A DNA stretch of 64,000 nt, taken from assembly GCA_031769625.1 (NCBI GenBank), contig JAUIMM010000568.1, forward strand, positions 620,001-684,000. The letters run 5' to 3'. The DNA is from Taudactylus pleione. Lineage: Eukaryota; Chordata; Amphibia; Anura; Myobatrachidae. A program made the translations under genes and the position numbers. The notes below the pieces were generated by a model. It ran no database searches, had not been told where the DNA came from, and worked only from the letters and a program-made list of their open reading frames with translations. Below, piece after piece: positions 54,156 to 64,000 of this stretch (the stretch's first letter is position 1; each line of letters begins with the position of its first letter).

Positions 54156-57100
54156 CCTATATAATAATAATACCACATATCAGTGTGTGCTGGGAGCTGT
54201 GTTATTCCCCTCATATATCACTGTACAGTCCCCTCCCCCTATATAATAATAATACCACATATCAGTGTGTGCTGGGGGCTGTGTTATTCCCCTCATATAT
54301 CACTGTACAGTCCCCTCCCCCTATATAATAATAATACCACATATCAGTGTGTGCTGGGGGCTGTGTTATTCCCCTCATATATCACTGTATGGTCCCCTCT
54401 CCCCTATATAATAATACCACATATCAGTGTGTGCTGGGAGATGTGTTATTCCCCCTCATATATCACTGTACAGTCCCCTCTCCCCCTGTATAATAATAAT
54501 ACCACATATCAGTGTGTGCTGGGAGCTGTGTTATTCCCCCTCATATATCACTGTACAGTCCCCTCTCCCCTATATAATAATAATAGCACATAGTGTGTGC
54601 TGGGAGCGGTGTTATTCCCCCTCATATATCACTGTACAGTCCCCTCTCCCCTATATAATAATAATACCACATATCAGTGTGTGCTGGGAGCTGTGTTATT
54701 CCCCTCATATATCACTGTACAGTCCCCTCTCCCCTATATAATAATAATACCACATATCAGTGTGTACTGGGAGCTGTGTTATTCCACCTCATATATCACT
54801 GTACAGTCCCCTCTCCCCTATATAATAATAATATCACATATCAGTGTGTGCTGGGAGCTGTGTTATTCCCCCTCATATATCACTGTACAGTCCCCTCTCC
54901 CCTATATAATAATAATAGCACATATCAGTGTGTGCTGGGAGCTGTGTTATTCCCCCTCATATATCACTGTACAGTCCCCTCTCCCCTATATAATAATAAT
55001 AGCACATATCAGTGTGTGCTGGGAGCTGTGTTATTCCCCCTCATATATCACTGTACAGTCCCCTCTCCCCTATATAATAATATACCACATATCAGTGTGT
55101 GCTGGGAGCTGTGTTATTCCCCCTCATATATCACTGTACAGTCCCCTCTCCCCTATATAATAATAATAGCACATATCAGTGTGTGCTGGGAGCTGTGTTA
55201 TTCCCCCTCATATCACTGTACGGTCCCCTCTCCCACTATATAATAATACCACATAGTGTGTGCTGGGAGCTGTGTTATTCCCCCTCATATATCACTGTAC
55301 AGTCCCCTCTCCCCTATATAATAATAGCACATATCAGTGTGTGCTGGGAGCTGTGTTATTCCCCCTCATATATCACTGTACGGTCCCCTCTCCCCTATAT
55401 AATAATACCACATATCAGTGTGTGCTGGGAGCTGTGTTATTCCCCTCATATATCACTGTACAGTCCCCTCTCCCCTATATAAAAATAATAGCACATATCA
55501 GTGTGTGCTGGGAGCTGTGTTATTCCCCCTCATATATCACTGTACAGTCCCCTCTCCCCTATATAATAATAGCACATATCAGTGTGTGCTGGGAGCTGTG
55601 TTATTCCCCCTCATATATCACTGTACGGGCCCCTCTCCCCTATATAATAAGAATAGCACATATCTGTGTGTGCTGGGAGCTGTGTTATTCCCCCTCATAT
55701 ATCACTGTACAGTCCCCTCTCCCCCTATATAATAATAATAGCACATATCAGTGTGTGCTGGGAGCTGTGTTTTTCCCCCTCATATATCACTGTACAGTCC
55801 CCTCTCCCCCTATATAATATTAATAATAGCACATATCAGTGTCTGCTGGGAGCTGTGTTATTCCCCCTCATATATCACTGTACAGTCCTCTCTCCCCTAT
55901 ATAATAATAATACCACATATCAGTGTGTGCTGGGAGCTGTGTTATTCCCCCTCATATATCACTGTACAGTCCCCTCTCCCTATATAATAATAATACCACA
56001 TATCAGTGTGATCTGGGAGCTGTGTTATTCCCCCTCATATATCACTGTACAGTCCTCTCTCCCCTATATAATAATAGCACATATCAGTGTGTGCTGGGAG
56101 CTGTGTTATTCCCCCTCATATATCACTGTACGGGCCCCTCTCCCCTATATAATAAGAATAGCACATATCTGTGTGTGCTGGGAGCTGTGTTATTCCCCCT
56201 CATATATCACTGTACAGTCCCCTCTCCCCCTATATAATAATAATAGCACATATCAGTGTGTGCTGGGAGCTGTGTTTTTCCCCCTCATATATCACTGTAC
56301 AGTCCCCTCTCCCCCTATATAATATTAATAATAGCACATATCAGTGTGTGCTGGGAGCTGTGTTATTCCCCCTCATATATCACTGTACAGTCCCCTCTCC
56401 CCTATATAATAATAATAGTACCACATATCAGTGTGTGCTGGGAGCTGTGTTATTCCCCCTCATATATCACTATACAGTCCCCTCTCCCCTATATAATAAT
56501 AATAGCACATATCAGTGTGTGCTGGGAGCTGTGTTATTCCCCTCATAAATCACTGTACAGTCCCCTCTCTCCTATATAATAATAGCACATATCAGTATGT
56601 GCTGGGAGCTGTGTTATTCCCCCTCATATATCACTGTACAGTCCCCTCTCCCCTATATAATAATAATACCACATATCAGTGTGTGCTGGGAGCTGTGTTA
56701 TTCCCCCTCATATATTACTGTACAGTCCCCTCTCCCCTATATAATAATAATACCACATATCAGTGTGTGCTGGGAGCTGTGTTATCCCCCCTCATATATC
56801 ACTGTACAGTCCCCTCTCCCCTATATAATAATACTACCACATATCAGTGTGTGCTGGGAGCTGTGTTATTCCCCCTCATATATCACTGTACAGTCCCCTC
56901 TCCCCTATATAATAATAATACCACATATCAGTGTGTGCTGGGAGCTGTGTTATTCCCCTCATTTATCACTGTACAGTCCCCTCTCCCCTATATAATAATA
57001 ATACCACATATCAGAGTGTGCTGGGAGCTGTGTTATTCCCCCTCATATATCACTGTACAGTCCCCTCTCCCCTATATAATAATAATAATACCACATATCA

Positions 57101-58700
57101 GTGTGTGCTGGGAGCTGTGTTATTCCCCCTCATATATCACTGTACGGTCCCCTCTCCCTATATAATACCACATATCAGTGTGTGCTGGGAGCTGTGTTAT
57201 TCCCCCTCATATATCACTGTACGGTTCCCTCTACCCTATATAATAATAATACCACATATCAGTGTGTGCTGGGAGCTGTGTTATTCCCCCTCATATATCA
57301 CTGTACAGTCCCCTCTCCCCTATATAATAATAATAATACCACATATCAGTGTGTGCTGGGAGCTGTGTTATTCCCCCTCATATATCACTGTACAGTCCCC
57401 TCTCCCCTATATAATAATAATACCACATATCAGTGTGTACTGGGAGCTGTGTTATTCCCCCTCATATATCACTGTACAGTCCCCTCTCCCCTATATAATA
57501 ATAATATCACATATCAGTGTGTGCTGGGAGCTGTGTTATTCCCCCTCATATATCACTGTACAGTCCCCTCTCCCCCTATATAATAATAATACCACATATC
57601 AGTGTGTGCTGGGAGCTGTGTTATTCCCCTCATATATCACTGTACAGTCCCCTCCCCCTATATAATAATAATACCACATATCAGTGTGTGCTGGGGGCTG
57701 TGTTATTCCCCTCATATATCACTGTACAGTCCCCTCCCCCTATATAATAATAATACCACATATCAGTGTGTGCTGGGGGCTGTGTTATTCCCCTCATATA
57801 TCACTGTATGGTCCCCTCTCCCCTATATAATAATAATACCACATATCAGTGTGTGCTGGGAGATGTGTTATTCCCCCTCATATATCACTGTACAGTCCCC
57901 TCTCCCCCTGTATAATAATAATACCACATATCAGTGTGTGCTGGGAGCTGTGTTATTCCCCCTCATATATCACTGTACAGTCCCCTCTCCCCTATATAAT
58001 AATAATAGCACATAGTGTGTGCTGGGAGCGGTGTTATTCCCCCTCATATATCACTGTACAGTCCCCTCTCCCCTATATAATAATAATACCACATATCAGT
58101 GTGTGCTGGGAGCTGTGTTATTCCCCTCATATATCACTGTACAGTCCCCTCTCCCCTATATAATAATAATACCACATATCAGTGTGTGCTGGGAGCTGTG
58201 TTATTCCCCCTCATATATCACTGTACAGTCCCCTCTCCCCTATATAATAATAATATCACATATCAGTGTGTGCTGGGAGCTGTGTTATTCCCCCTCATAT
58301 ATCACTGTACAGTCCCCTCTCCCCTATATAATAATAATAGCACATATCAGTGTGTGCTGGGAGCTGTGTTATTCCCCCTCATATATCACTGTACAGTCCC
58401 CTCTCCATAATAATAATAGCACATATCAGTGTGTGCTGGGAGCTGTGTTATTCCCCCTCATATATCACTGTACAGTCCCCTCTCCCCTATATAATAATAT
58501 ACCACATATCAGTGTGTGCTGGGAGCTGTGTTATTCCCCCTCATATATCACTGTACAGTCCCCTCTCCCCTATATAATAATAATAGCACATATCAGTGTG
58601 TGCTGGGAGCTGTGTTATTCCCCCTCATATCACTGTACGGTCCCCTCTCCCACTATATAATAATACCACATAGTGTGTGCTGGGAGCTGTGTTATTCCCC
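54100..58700 (+). repeat. Duplicated block G (offset ~3,420 bp)
   Basis: About 54.1-55.3 kb matches 57.5-58.7 kb at offset 3,417-3,422. Shared markers are the two gctgggggctg monomers, gtatggtcccc, gagatgtgttatt, ccccctgtataat, cacatagtg with gagcggtg, and aatataccac. A third copy lies at 62.1-63.2 kb. Confidence 0.82.
55568..56345 (+). repeat. Six-monomer local tandem duplication (505 bp)
   Basis: About 55,568-55,840 is repeated at 56,073-56,345, offset 505. Both copies hold the acgggcccc/aataagaatag unit, a private substitution catatctgtgtg (55,664 and 56,169) and a private aatattaataatag insertion (about 55,817 and 56,322). These private changes predate the duplication. Confidence 0.88.
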
Positions 58701-58800
58701 CTCATATATCACTGTACAGTCCCCTCTCCCCTGTATAATAATAATACCACATATCAGTGTGTGCTGGGAGCTGTGTTATTCCCCCTCATATATCACTGTA
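56515..58800 (+). repeat. Duplicated block H, copy 1 (partner ~61.1-63.3 kb)
   Basis: This ~2.3-kb block matches 61.1-63.3 kb at offset 4,590-4,593, then 4,511 after about 58.5 kb, a loss of one monomer. It carries ctcatttatc, cagagtgtg, the short ccctatataatacc unit, ggttccctctaccc and the gctgggggctg pair. Confidence 0.83.
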
Positions 58801-59900
58801 CGGTCCCCTCTCCCCTATATAATAATACCACATATCAGTGTGTGCTGGGAGCTGTGTTATTCCCCCTCATATATCACTGTACAGTCCCCTCTCCCCTATA
58901 TAATAATACCACATATCACTGTGTGCTGGGAGCTGTGTTATTCCCCTCATATATCACTGTACAGTCCTCTCTCCCCTATATAATAATAATACCACATATC
59001 AGTGTGTGCTGGGAGCTGTATTATTCCCCCTCATATATCACTGTACAGTCCCCTCTCCCCTATATAATAATAATACCACATATCAGTGTGTGCTGGGAGC
59101 TGTGTTATTCCCCCTCATATATCACTGTACAGTCCCCTCTCTCCCTATATAATAATAATAGCACATATCAGTGTGTGCTGGGAGCTGTGTTATTCCCCCT
59201 CATATATCACTGTACAGTCCCCTCTCCCCTATATAATAATAATATCACATATCAGTGTGTGCTGGGAGCTGTGTTATTCCCCCTCATATATCACTGTACA
59301 GTCCCCTCTCCCCTATATAATAATAATAGCACATATCAGTGTGTGCTGGGAGCTGTGTTATTCCCCCTCATATATCACTGTACAGTCCCCTCTCCTCTAT
59401 ATAATAATAATAGCACATATCAGTGTGTGCTGGGAGCTGTGTTATTCCCCCTCATATATCACTGTACAGTCCCCTCTCCCCTATATAATAATATACCACA
59501 TATCAGTGTGTGCTGGGAGCTGTGTTATTCCCCCTCATATATCACTGTACAGTCCCCTCTCCCCTATATAATAATAATAGCACATATCAGTGTGTGCTGG
59601 GAGCTGTGTTATTCCCCCTCATATCACTGTACGGTCCCCTCTCCCACTATATAATAATACCACATAGTGTGTGCTGGGAGCTGTGTTATTCCCCCTCATA
59701 TATCACTGTACAGTCCCCTCTCCCCTGTATAATAATAATACCACATATCAGTGTGTGCTGGGAGCTGTGTTATTCCCCCTCATATATCACTGTACGGTCC
59801 CCTCTCCCCTATATAATAATACCACATATCAGTGTGTGCTGGGAGCTGTGTTATTCCCCCTCATATATCACTGTACAGTCCCCTCTCCCCTATATAATAA
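58100..59900 (+). repeat. Local tandem duplication of ~12 monomers (994 bp)
   Basis: About 58.1-58.9 kb repeats at 59.1-59.9 kb, offset 989 then 994. The 5-base step comes from a private deletion in the first copy (ctctccataataat near 58,400). Both copies contain aatataccac, the double-deletion monomer and cccctgtataat. Confidence 0.83.
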
Positions 59901-59912
59901 TAATAATAATAA
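59895..59912. repeat. Expanded (TAA)6 run with tagtacc junction
   Basis: Six TAA units are followed by tagtaccacat. Equivalent right-domain copies with the same tagtacc junction (near 42,413, 45,754, 50,300, 51,477 and 53,248) have three or four TAA units, so this copy expanded after the HOR copies separated. Confidence 0.88.
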
Positions 59913-61104
59913 TAGTACCACATATCAGTGTGTGCTGGGAGCTGTGTTATTCCCCCTCATATATCACTATACAGTCCCCTCTCCCCTATATAATAATAAT
60001 AGCACATATCAGTGTGTGCTGGGAGCTGTGTTATTCCCCTCATAAATCACTGTACAGTCCCCTCTCTCCTATATAATAATAGCACATATCAGTATGTGCT
60101 GGGAGCTGTGTTATTCCCCCTCATATATCACTGTACAGTCCCCTCTCCCCCTATATAATAATAATACCACATATCAGTGTGTGCTGGGAGCTGTATTATT
60201 CCCCCTCAAATATCACTGTACAGTCCCCTCTCCCCCCTATATAATAATACTACCACATATCAGTGTGTGCTGGGAGCTGTGTTATTCCCCCTCATATATC
60301 ACTGTACAGTCCCCTCTCCCCTATATAATAATAGCACATATCAGTGTGTGCTGGGAGCTGTGTTATTCCCCCTCATATATCACTGTACGGGCCCCTCTCC
60401 CCTATATAATAAGAATAGCACATATCAGTGTGTGCTGGGAGCTGTGTTATTCCCCCTCATATATCACTGTACAGTCCCCTCTCCCCCTATATAATAATAA
60501 TAGCACATATCAGTGTGTGCTGGGAGCTGTGTTTTTCCCCCTCATATATCACTGTACAGTCCCCTCTCCCCCTATATAATAATAATAGCACATATCAGTG
60601 TGTGCTGGGAGCTGTGTTATTCCCCCTCATATATCACTGTACAGTCCTCTCTCCCCTATATAATAATAATACCACATATCAGTGTGTGCTGGGAGCTGTG
60701 TTATTCCCCCTCATATATCACTGTACAGTCCCCTCTCCCTATATAATAATACCACATATCAGTGTGATCTGGGAGCTGTGTTATTCCCCCTCATATATCA
60801 CTGTACAGTCCTCTCTCCCCTATATAATAATAATACCACATATCAGTGTGTGCTGGGAGCTGTGTTATTCCCCCTCATATATGACTGTATGGTCCCCTCT
60901 CCCCTTATATAATAATAATAGCACATATCAGTGTGTGCTGGGAGCTGTGTTATTCCCCCTCATATATCACTGTACAGTCCCCTCTCCCCTATATAATAAT
61001 AATAATAGTACCACATATCAGTGTGTGCTGGGAGCTGTGTTATTCCCCCTCATATATCACTATACAGTCCCCTCTCCCCTATATAATAATAATAGCACAT
61101 ATCA

Positions 61105-63300
61105 GTGTGTGCTGGGAGCTGTGTTATTCCCCTCATAAATCACTGTACAGTCCCCTCTCTCCTATATAATAATAGCACATATCAGTATGTGCTGGGAGCT
61201 GTGTTATTCCCCCTCATATATCACTGTACAGTCCCCTCTCCCCTATATAATAATAATACCACATATCAGTGTGTGCTGGGAGCTGTGTTATTCCCCCTCA
61301 TATATCACTGTACAGTCCCCTCTCCCCTATATAATAATAATACCACATATCAGTGTGTGCTGGGAGCTGTGTTATCCCCCCTCATATATCACTGTACAGT
61401 CCCCTCTCCCCTATATAATAATACTACCACATATCAGTGTGTGCTGGGAGCTGTGTTATTCCCCCTCATATATCACTGTACAGTCCCCTCTCCCCTATAT
61501 AATAAAAATACCACATATCAGTGTGTGCTGGGAGCTGTGTTATTCCCCTCATTTATCACTGTACAGTCCCCTCTCCCCTATATAATAATAATAATACCAC
61601 ATATCAGAGTGTGCTGGGAGCTGTGTTATTCCCCCTCATATATCACTGTACAGTCCCCTCTCCCCTATATAATAATAATAATACCACATATCAGTTTGTG
61701 CTGGGAGCTGTGTTATTCCCCCTCATATATCACTGTACGGTCCCCTCTCCCTATATAATACCACATATCAGTGTGTGCTGGGAGCTGTGTTATTCCCCCT
61801 CATATATCACTGTACGGTTCCCTCTACCCTATATAATAATAATACCACATATCAGTGTGTGCTGGGAGCTGTGTTATTCCCCCTCATATATCACTGTACA
61901 GTCCCCTCTCCCCTATATAATAATAATAATACCACATATCAGTGTGTGCTGGGAGCTGTGTTATTCCCCCTCATATATCATTGTACAGTCCCCTCTCCCC
62001 TATATAATAATAATACCACATATCAGTGTGTGCTGGGAGCTGTGTTATTCCCCCTCATATATCACTGTACAGTCCCCTCTCCCCTATATAATAATAATAT
62101 CACATATCAGTGTGTGCTGGGAGCTGTGTTATTCCCCCTCATATATCACTGTACAGTCCCCTCTCCCCCTATATAATAATAATACCACATATCAGTGTGT
62201 GCTGGGAGCTGTGTTATTCCCCTCATAAATCACTGTACAGTCCCCTCCCCCTATATAATAATAATACCACATATCAGTGTGTCTGGGGGCTGTGTTATTC
62301 CCCTCATATATCACTGTACAGTCCCCTCCCCCTATATAATAATAATACCACATATCAGTGTGTGCTGGGGGCTGTGTTATTCCCCTCATATATCACTGTA
62401 TGGTCCCCTCTCCCCTATATAATAATAATACCACATATCAGTGTGTGCTGGGAGATGTGTTATTCCCCCTCATATATCACTGTACAGTCCCCTCTCCCCC
62501 TGTATAATAATAATACCACATATCAGTGTGTGCTGGGAGCTGTGTTATTCCCCCTCATATATCACTGTACAGTCCCCTCTCCCCTATATAATAATAATAG
62601 CACATAGTGTGTACTGGGAGCGGTGTTATTCCCCCTCATATATCACTGTACAGTCCCCTCTCCCCTATATAATAATAATACCACATATCAGTGTGTGCTG
62701 GGAGCTGTGTTAATCCCCTCATATATCACTGTACAGTCCCCTCTCCCCTATATAATAATAATACCACATATCAGTGTGTGCTGGGAGCTGTGTTATTCCC
62801 CCTCATATATCACTGTACAGTCCCCTCTCCCCTATATAATAATATCACATATCAGTGTGTGCTGGGAGCTGTGTTATTCCCCCTCATATATCACTGTACA
62901 GTCCCCTCTCCCCTATATAATAATAATAGCACATATCAGTGTGTGCTGGGAGCTGTGTTATTCCCCCTCATATATCACTGTACAGTCCCCTCTCCCCCTA
63001 TATAATAATATACCACATATCAGTGTGTGCTGGGAGCTGTGTTATTCCCCCTCATATATCACTGTACAGTCCCCTCTCCCCTATATAATAATAATAGCAC
63101 ATATCAGTGTGTGCTGGGAGCTGTGTTATTCCCCCTCATATCACTGTACGGTCCCCTCTCCCACTATATAATAATACCACATAGTGTGTGCTGGGAGCTG
63201 TGTTATTCCCCCTCATATATCACTGTACAGTCCCCTCTCCCCTATATAATAATAGCACATATCAGTGTGTGCTGGGAGCTGTGTTATTCCCCCTCATATA
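61105..63300 (+). repeat. Duplicated block H, copy 2 (partner ~56.5-58.8 kb)
   Basis: This is the second copy of block H. Private changes include cagtttgtgc at 61,693, catttgtac at 61,980, gtgtgtctgggggc at 62,279 (one base lost) and gtgttaatcccc at 62,708. The order of marker monomers is otherwise the same as in copy 1. Confidence 0.83.
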
Positions 63301-64000
63301 TCACTTTACGGTCCCCTCTCCCCTATATAATAATACCACATATCAGTGTGTGCTGGGAGCTGTGTTATTCCCCTCATATATCACTGTACAGTCCCCTCTC
63401 CCCTATATAAAAATAATAGCACATATCAGTGTGTGCTGGGAGCTGTGTTATTCCCCCTCATATATCACTGTACAGTCCCCTCTCCCCTATATAATAATAA
63501 TACCACATATCAGTGTGTGCTGGGAGCTGTGTTATTCCCCCTCATATATCACTGTACAGTCCCCTCTCCCCTATATAATAATAATACCACATATCAGTGT
63601 GTGCTGGGAGCTGTGTTATTCCCCCTCATATATCACTGTACAGTCCCCTCTCCCCCTATATAATAACAATAGCACATATCAGTGTGTGCTGGGAGCTGTG
63701 TTTTTCCCCCTCATATATCACTGTACAGTCCCCTCTCCCCCTATATAATAATAATAACACATATCAGTGTGTGCTGGGAGTTGTGTTATTCCCCCTCATA
63801 TATCACTGTACAGTCCTCTCTCCCCTATATAATAATAATACCACATATCAGTGTGTGCTGGGAGCTGTGTTATTCCCCCTCATATATCACTGTACAGTCC
63901 CCTCTCCCTATATAATAATAATACCACATATCAGTGTGATCTGGGAGCTGTGTTATTCCCCCTCATATATCACTGTACAGTCCTCTCTCCCCTATATAAT

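Larger units (their letters stand above)
1..64000 (+). repeat. Satellite DNA array, ~84-bp monomer, whole window
   Basis: The same ~84-base unit is repeated without interruption from end to end, always in the orientation given here. Most monomers are 81, 84 or 87 bases because a TAA triplet run inside each unit gains or loses whole triplets; 82-83-base units arise from a missing C in the ttattccccctc block. Neighbouring monomers differ at a few positions, but distinctive variants recur at distance, so the array has higher-order structure. I looked for embedded unique DNA, transposons or inversions and saw none. Both window ends lie inside monomers, so no array boundary is present. The consensus is about 43% G+C with a C:G ratio of about 2:1 on this strand. 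I cannot assign it to a named satellite family. Satellite identity is certain; host and chromosomal position (centromeric, subtelomeric, interstitial) cannot be read from the sequence. Confidence 0.98.
40421..64000 (+). repeat. Right array domain (variant set R) with recurring higher-order units
   Basis: Diagnostic variants here recur in constant order. The marker gtgatctgg lies near 42171, 43933, 45513, 46691, 48375, 50056, 51234, 53005, 56008, 60764 and 63936. The marker cagtatgtg (its atg) lies at 42591, 44352, 44514, 45935, 47113, 48795, 50479, 51657, 53428, 56597, 60094 and 61187. Spacings cluster near 1,178 (14 monomers), 1,682 (20) and 1,771 (21), with longer multiples. Typical order after cagtatgtg: gttatcccccc, aatactacc, ctcatttatc, cagagtgtg, a short ccctatataatacc unit, ggttccctctaccc, (TAA)4, taatatcac, acgggcccc/aataagaatag, gtgtttttcccc, cagtcctctctcc, gtgatctgg, atgactgtacgg, tagtaccac, cactatacag, ctcataaatcac. 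The 14-mer versions lack the first part of this list. Confidence 0.85.

Noticed and set aside
62192..62389. Open frame of 65 codons on the - strand
   Set aside because: It is the complement of ordinary monomers in a part where one-C-shorter units (82-83 bases) shift the frame past the usual stops. Nothing else supports it.
1..64000. Hundreds of overlapping open frames, mostly on the + strand, coding for repeats such as YHCTVPSPLYNN
   Set aside because: They follow from a monomer length divisible by three and few stops. Several frames are open at once, starts are only the ATG-like accidents of variants, and single-base changes swap frames freely. No codon-level constraint, splice signals or promoter context could be seen.
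1..64000. CRISPR array
   Set aside because: Repeats are directly adjacent, with no unique spacers of constant length, and the repeat is too long and variable. No cas genes are present.
1..64000. TATA-box promoters (ctatataataat) in each monomer
   Set aside because: The motif is part of an AT-rich microsatellite repeated in every unit. There is no gene downstream, so calling promoters would be unsupported.
1..64000. CENP-B box as evidence for a centromere
   Set aside because: The motif needs a TTCG core and a CGGG end. I saw no ttcg in the monomer variants, and the acgggcccc variant lacks the rest of the motif.
1..64000. G-quadruplex on the - strand from the C runs
   Set aside because: Only three runs of four or more G occur per monomer. 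The gap between the first two is about 22 bases and the next monomer is over 40 bases away, so loops are too long for a usual quadruplex.

Overview
The whole window is one tandem satellite DNA array. A monomer of about 84 bp repeats head-to-tail, always in the same orientation, from the first base to the last, roughly 760 times. I found no unique sequence, no protein gene, no RNA gene, no transposon and no array edge, so the true array is longer than 64 kb on both sides. Long open frames on the + strand are a by-product of the monomer length (84 = 3 x 28) and of length changes in steps of three; I do not call any of them genes.

Organism: a long, CpG-poor satellite with nested higher-order repeats points to a eukaryotic nuclear genome. 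At one site the CG, CA and TG states all occur, the pattern left by methyl-cytosine deamination, which favours a CpG-methylating genome such as a vertebrate. The general look reminds me of amphibian satellites, but that is an impression and I cannot name the species or the family.

Monomer layout: cagtgtgtgctgggagctg, then a C-rich ttattccccctc block, an AT block, a perfect 10-bp palindrome actgtacagt, a 13-bp homopyrimidine mirror repeat tcccctctcccct, a TATA plus (TAA)n microsatellite (n = 1 to 6), and ccacatat. The + strand has about twice as much C as G, and the consensus has no CpG.

Region by region: from 1 to about 40.4 kb (left domain) the array is built from one set of diagnostic monomer variants: a 12-bp-deleted gtctgtta/gtctggta monomer, a catatatcatagtg monomer and a ctccctcctat + cacaaatc monomer. 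This domain is a patchwork of duplications: 1.2 kb at 1-1,222 and 4,709-5,930; about 2 kb at 9.65-11.6 and 12.44-14.0; about 5.5 kb at 12.9-18.6 and 23.8-29.4; and about 4.1 kb at 30.29-34.33 and 34.64-38.77. From about 40.4 kb to the end (right domain) the variants change (gtgatctgg, acgggcccc, cagtatgtg, ctcatttatc), and they recur in fixed order every 13, 14, 17, 20 or 21 monomers, or at longer multiples. The clearest unit is a 21-mer of 1,771 bp, present as two adjacent copies at about 50.6-54.15 kb. Between about 43.7 and 48.9 kb there are many isolated 1-2 base indels that are rare elsewhere; this looks like a poorly polished assembly segment or a decayed sub-block.

I did not find a new gene system. 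What deserves a second look is the array's architecture: the two-domain structure, the nested HORs, the per-monomer dyad + mirror + microsatellite cassette, the CpG decay site and the indel-rich island.
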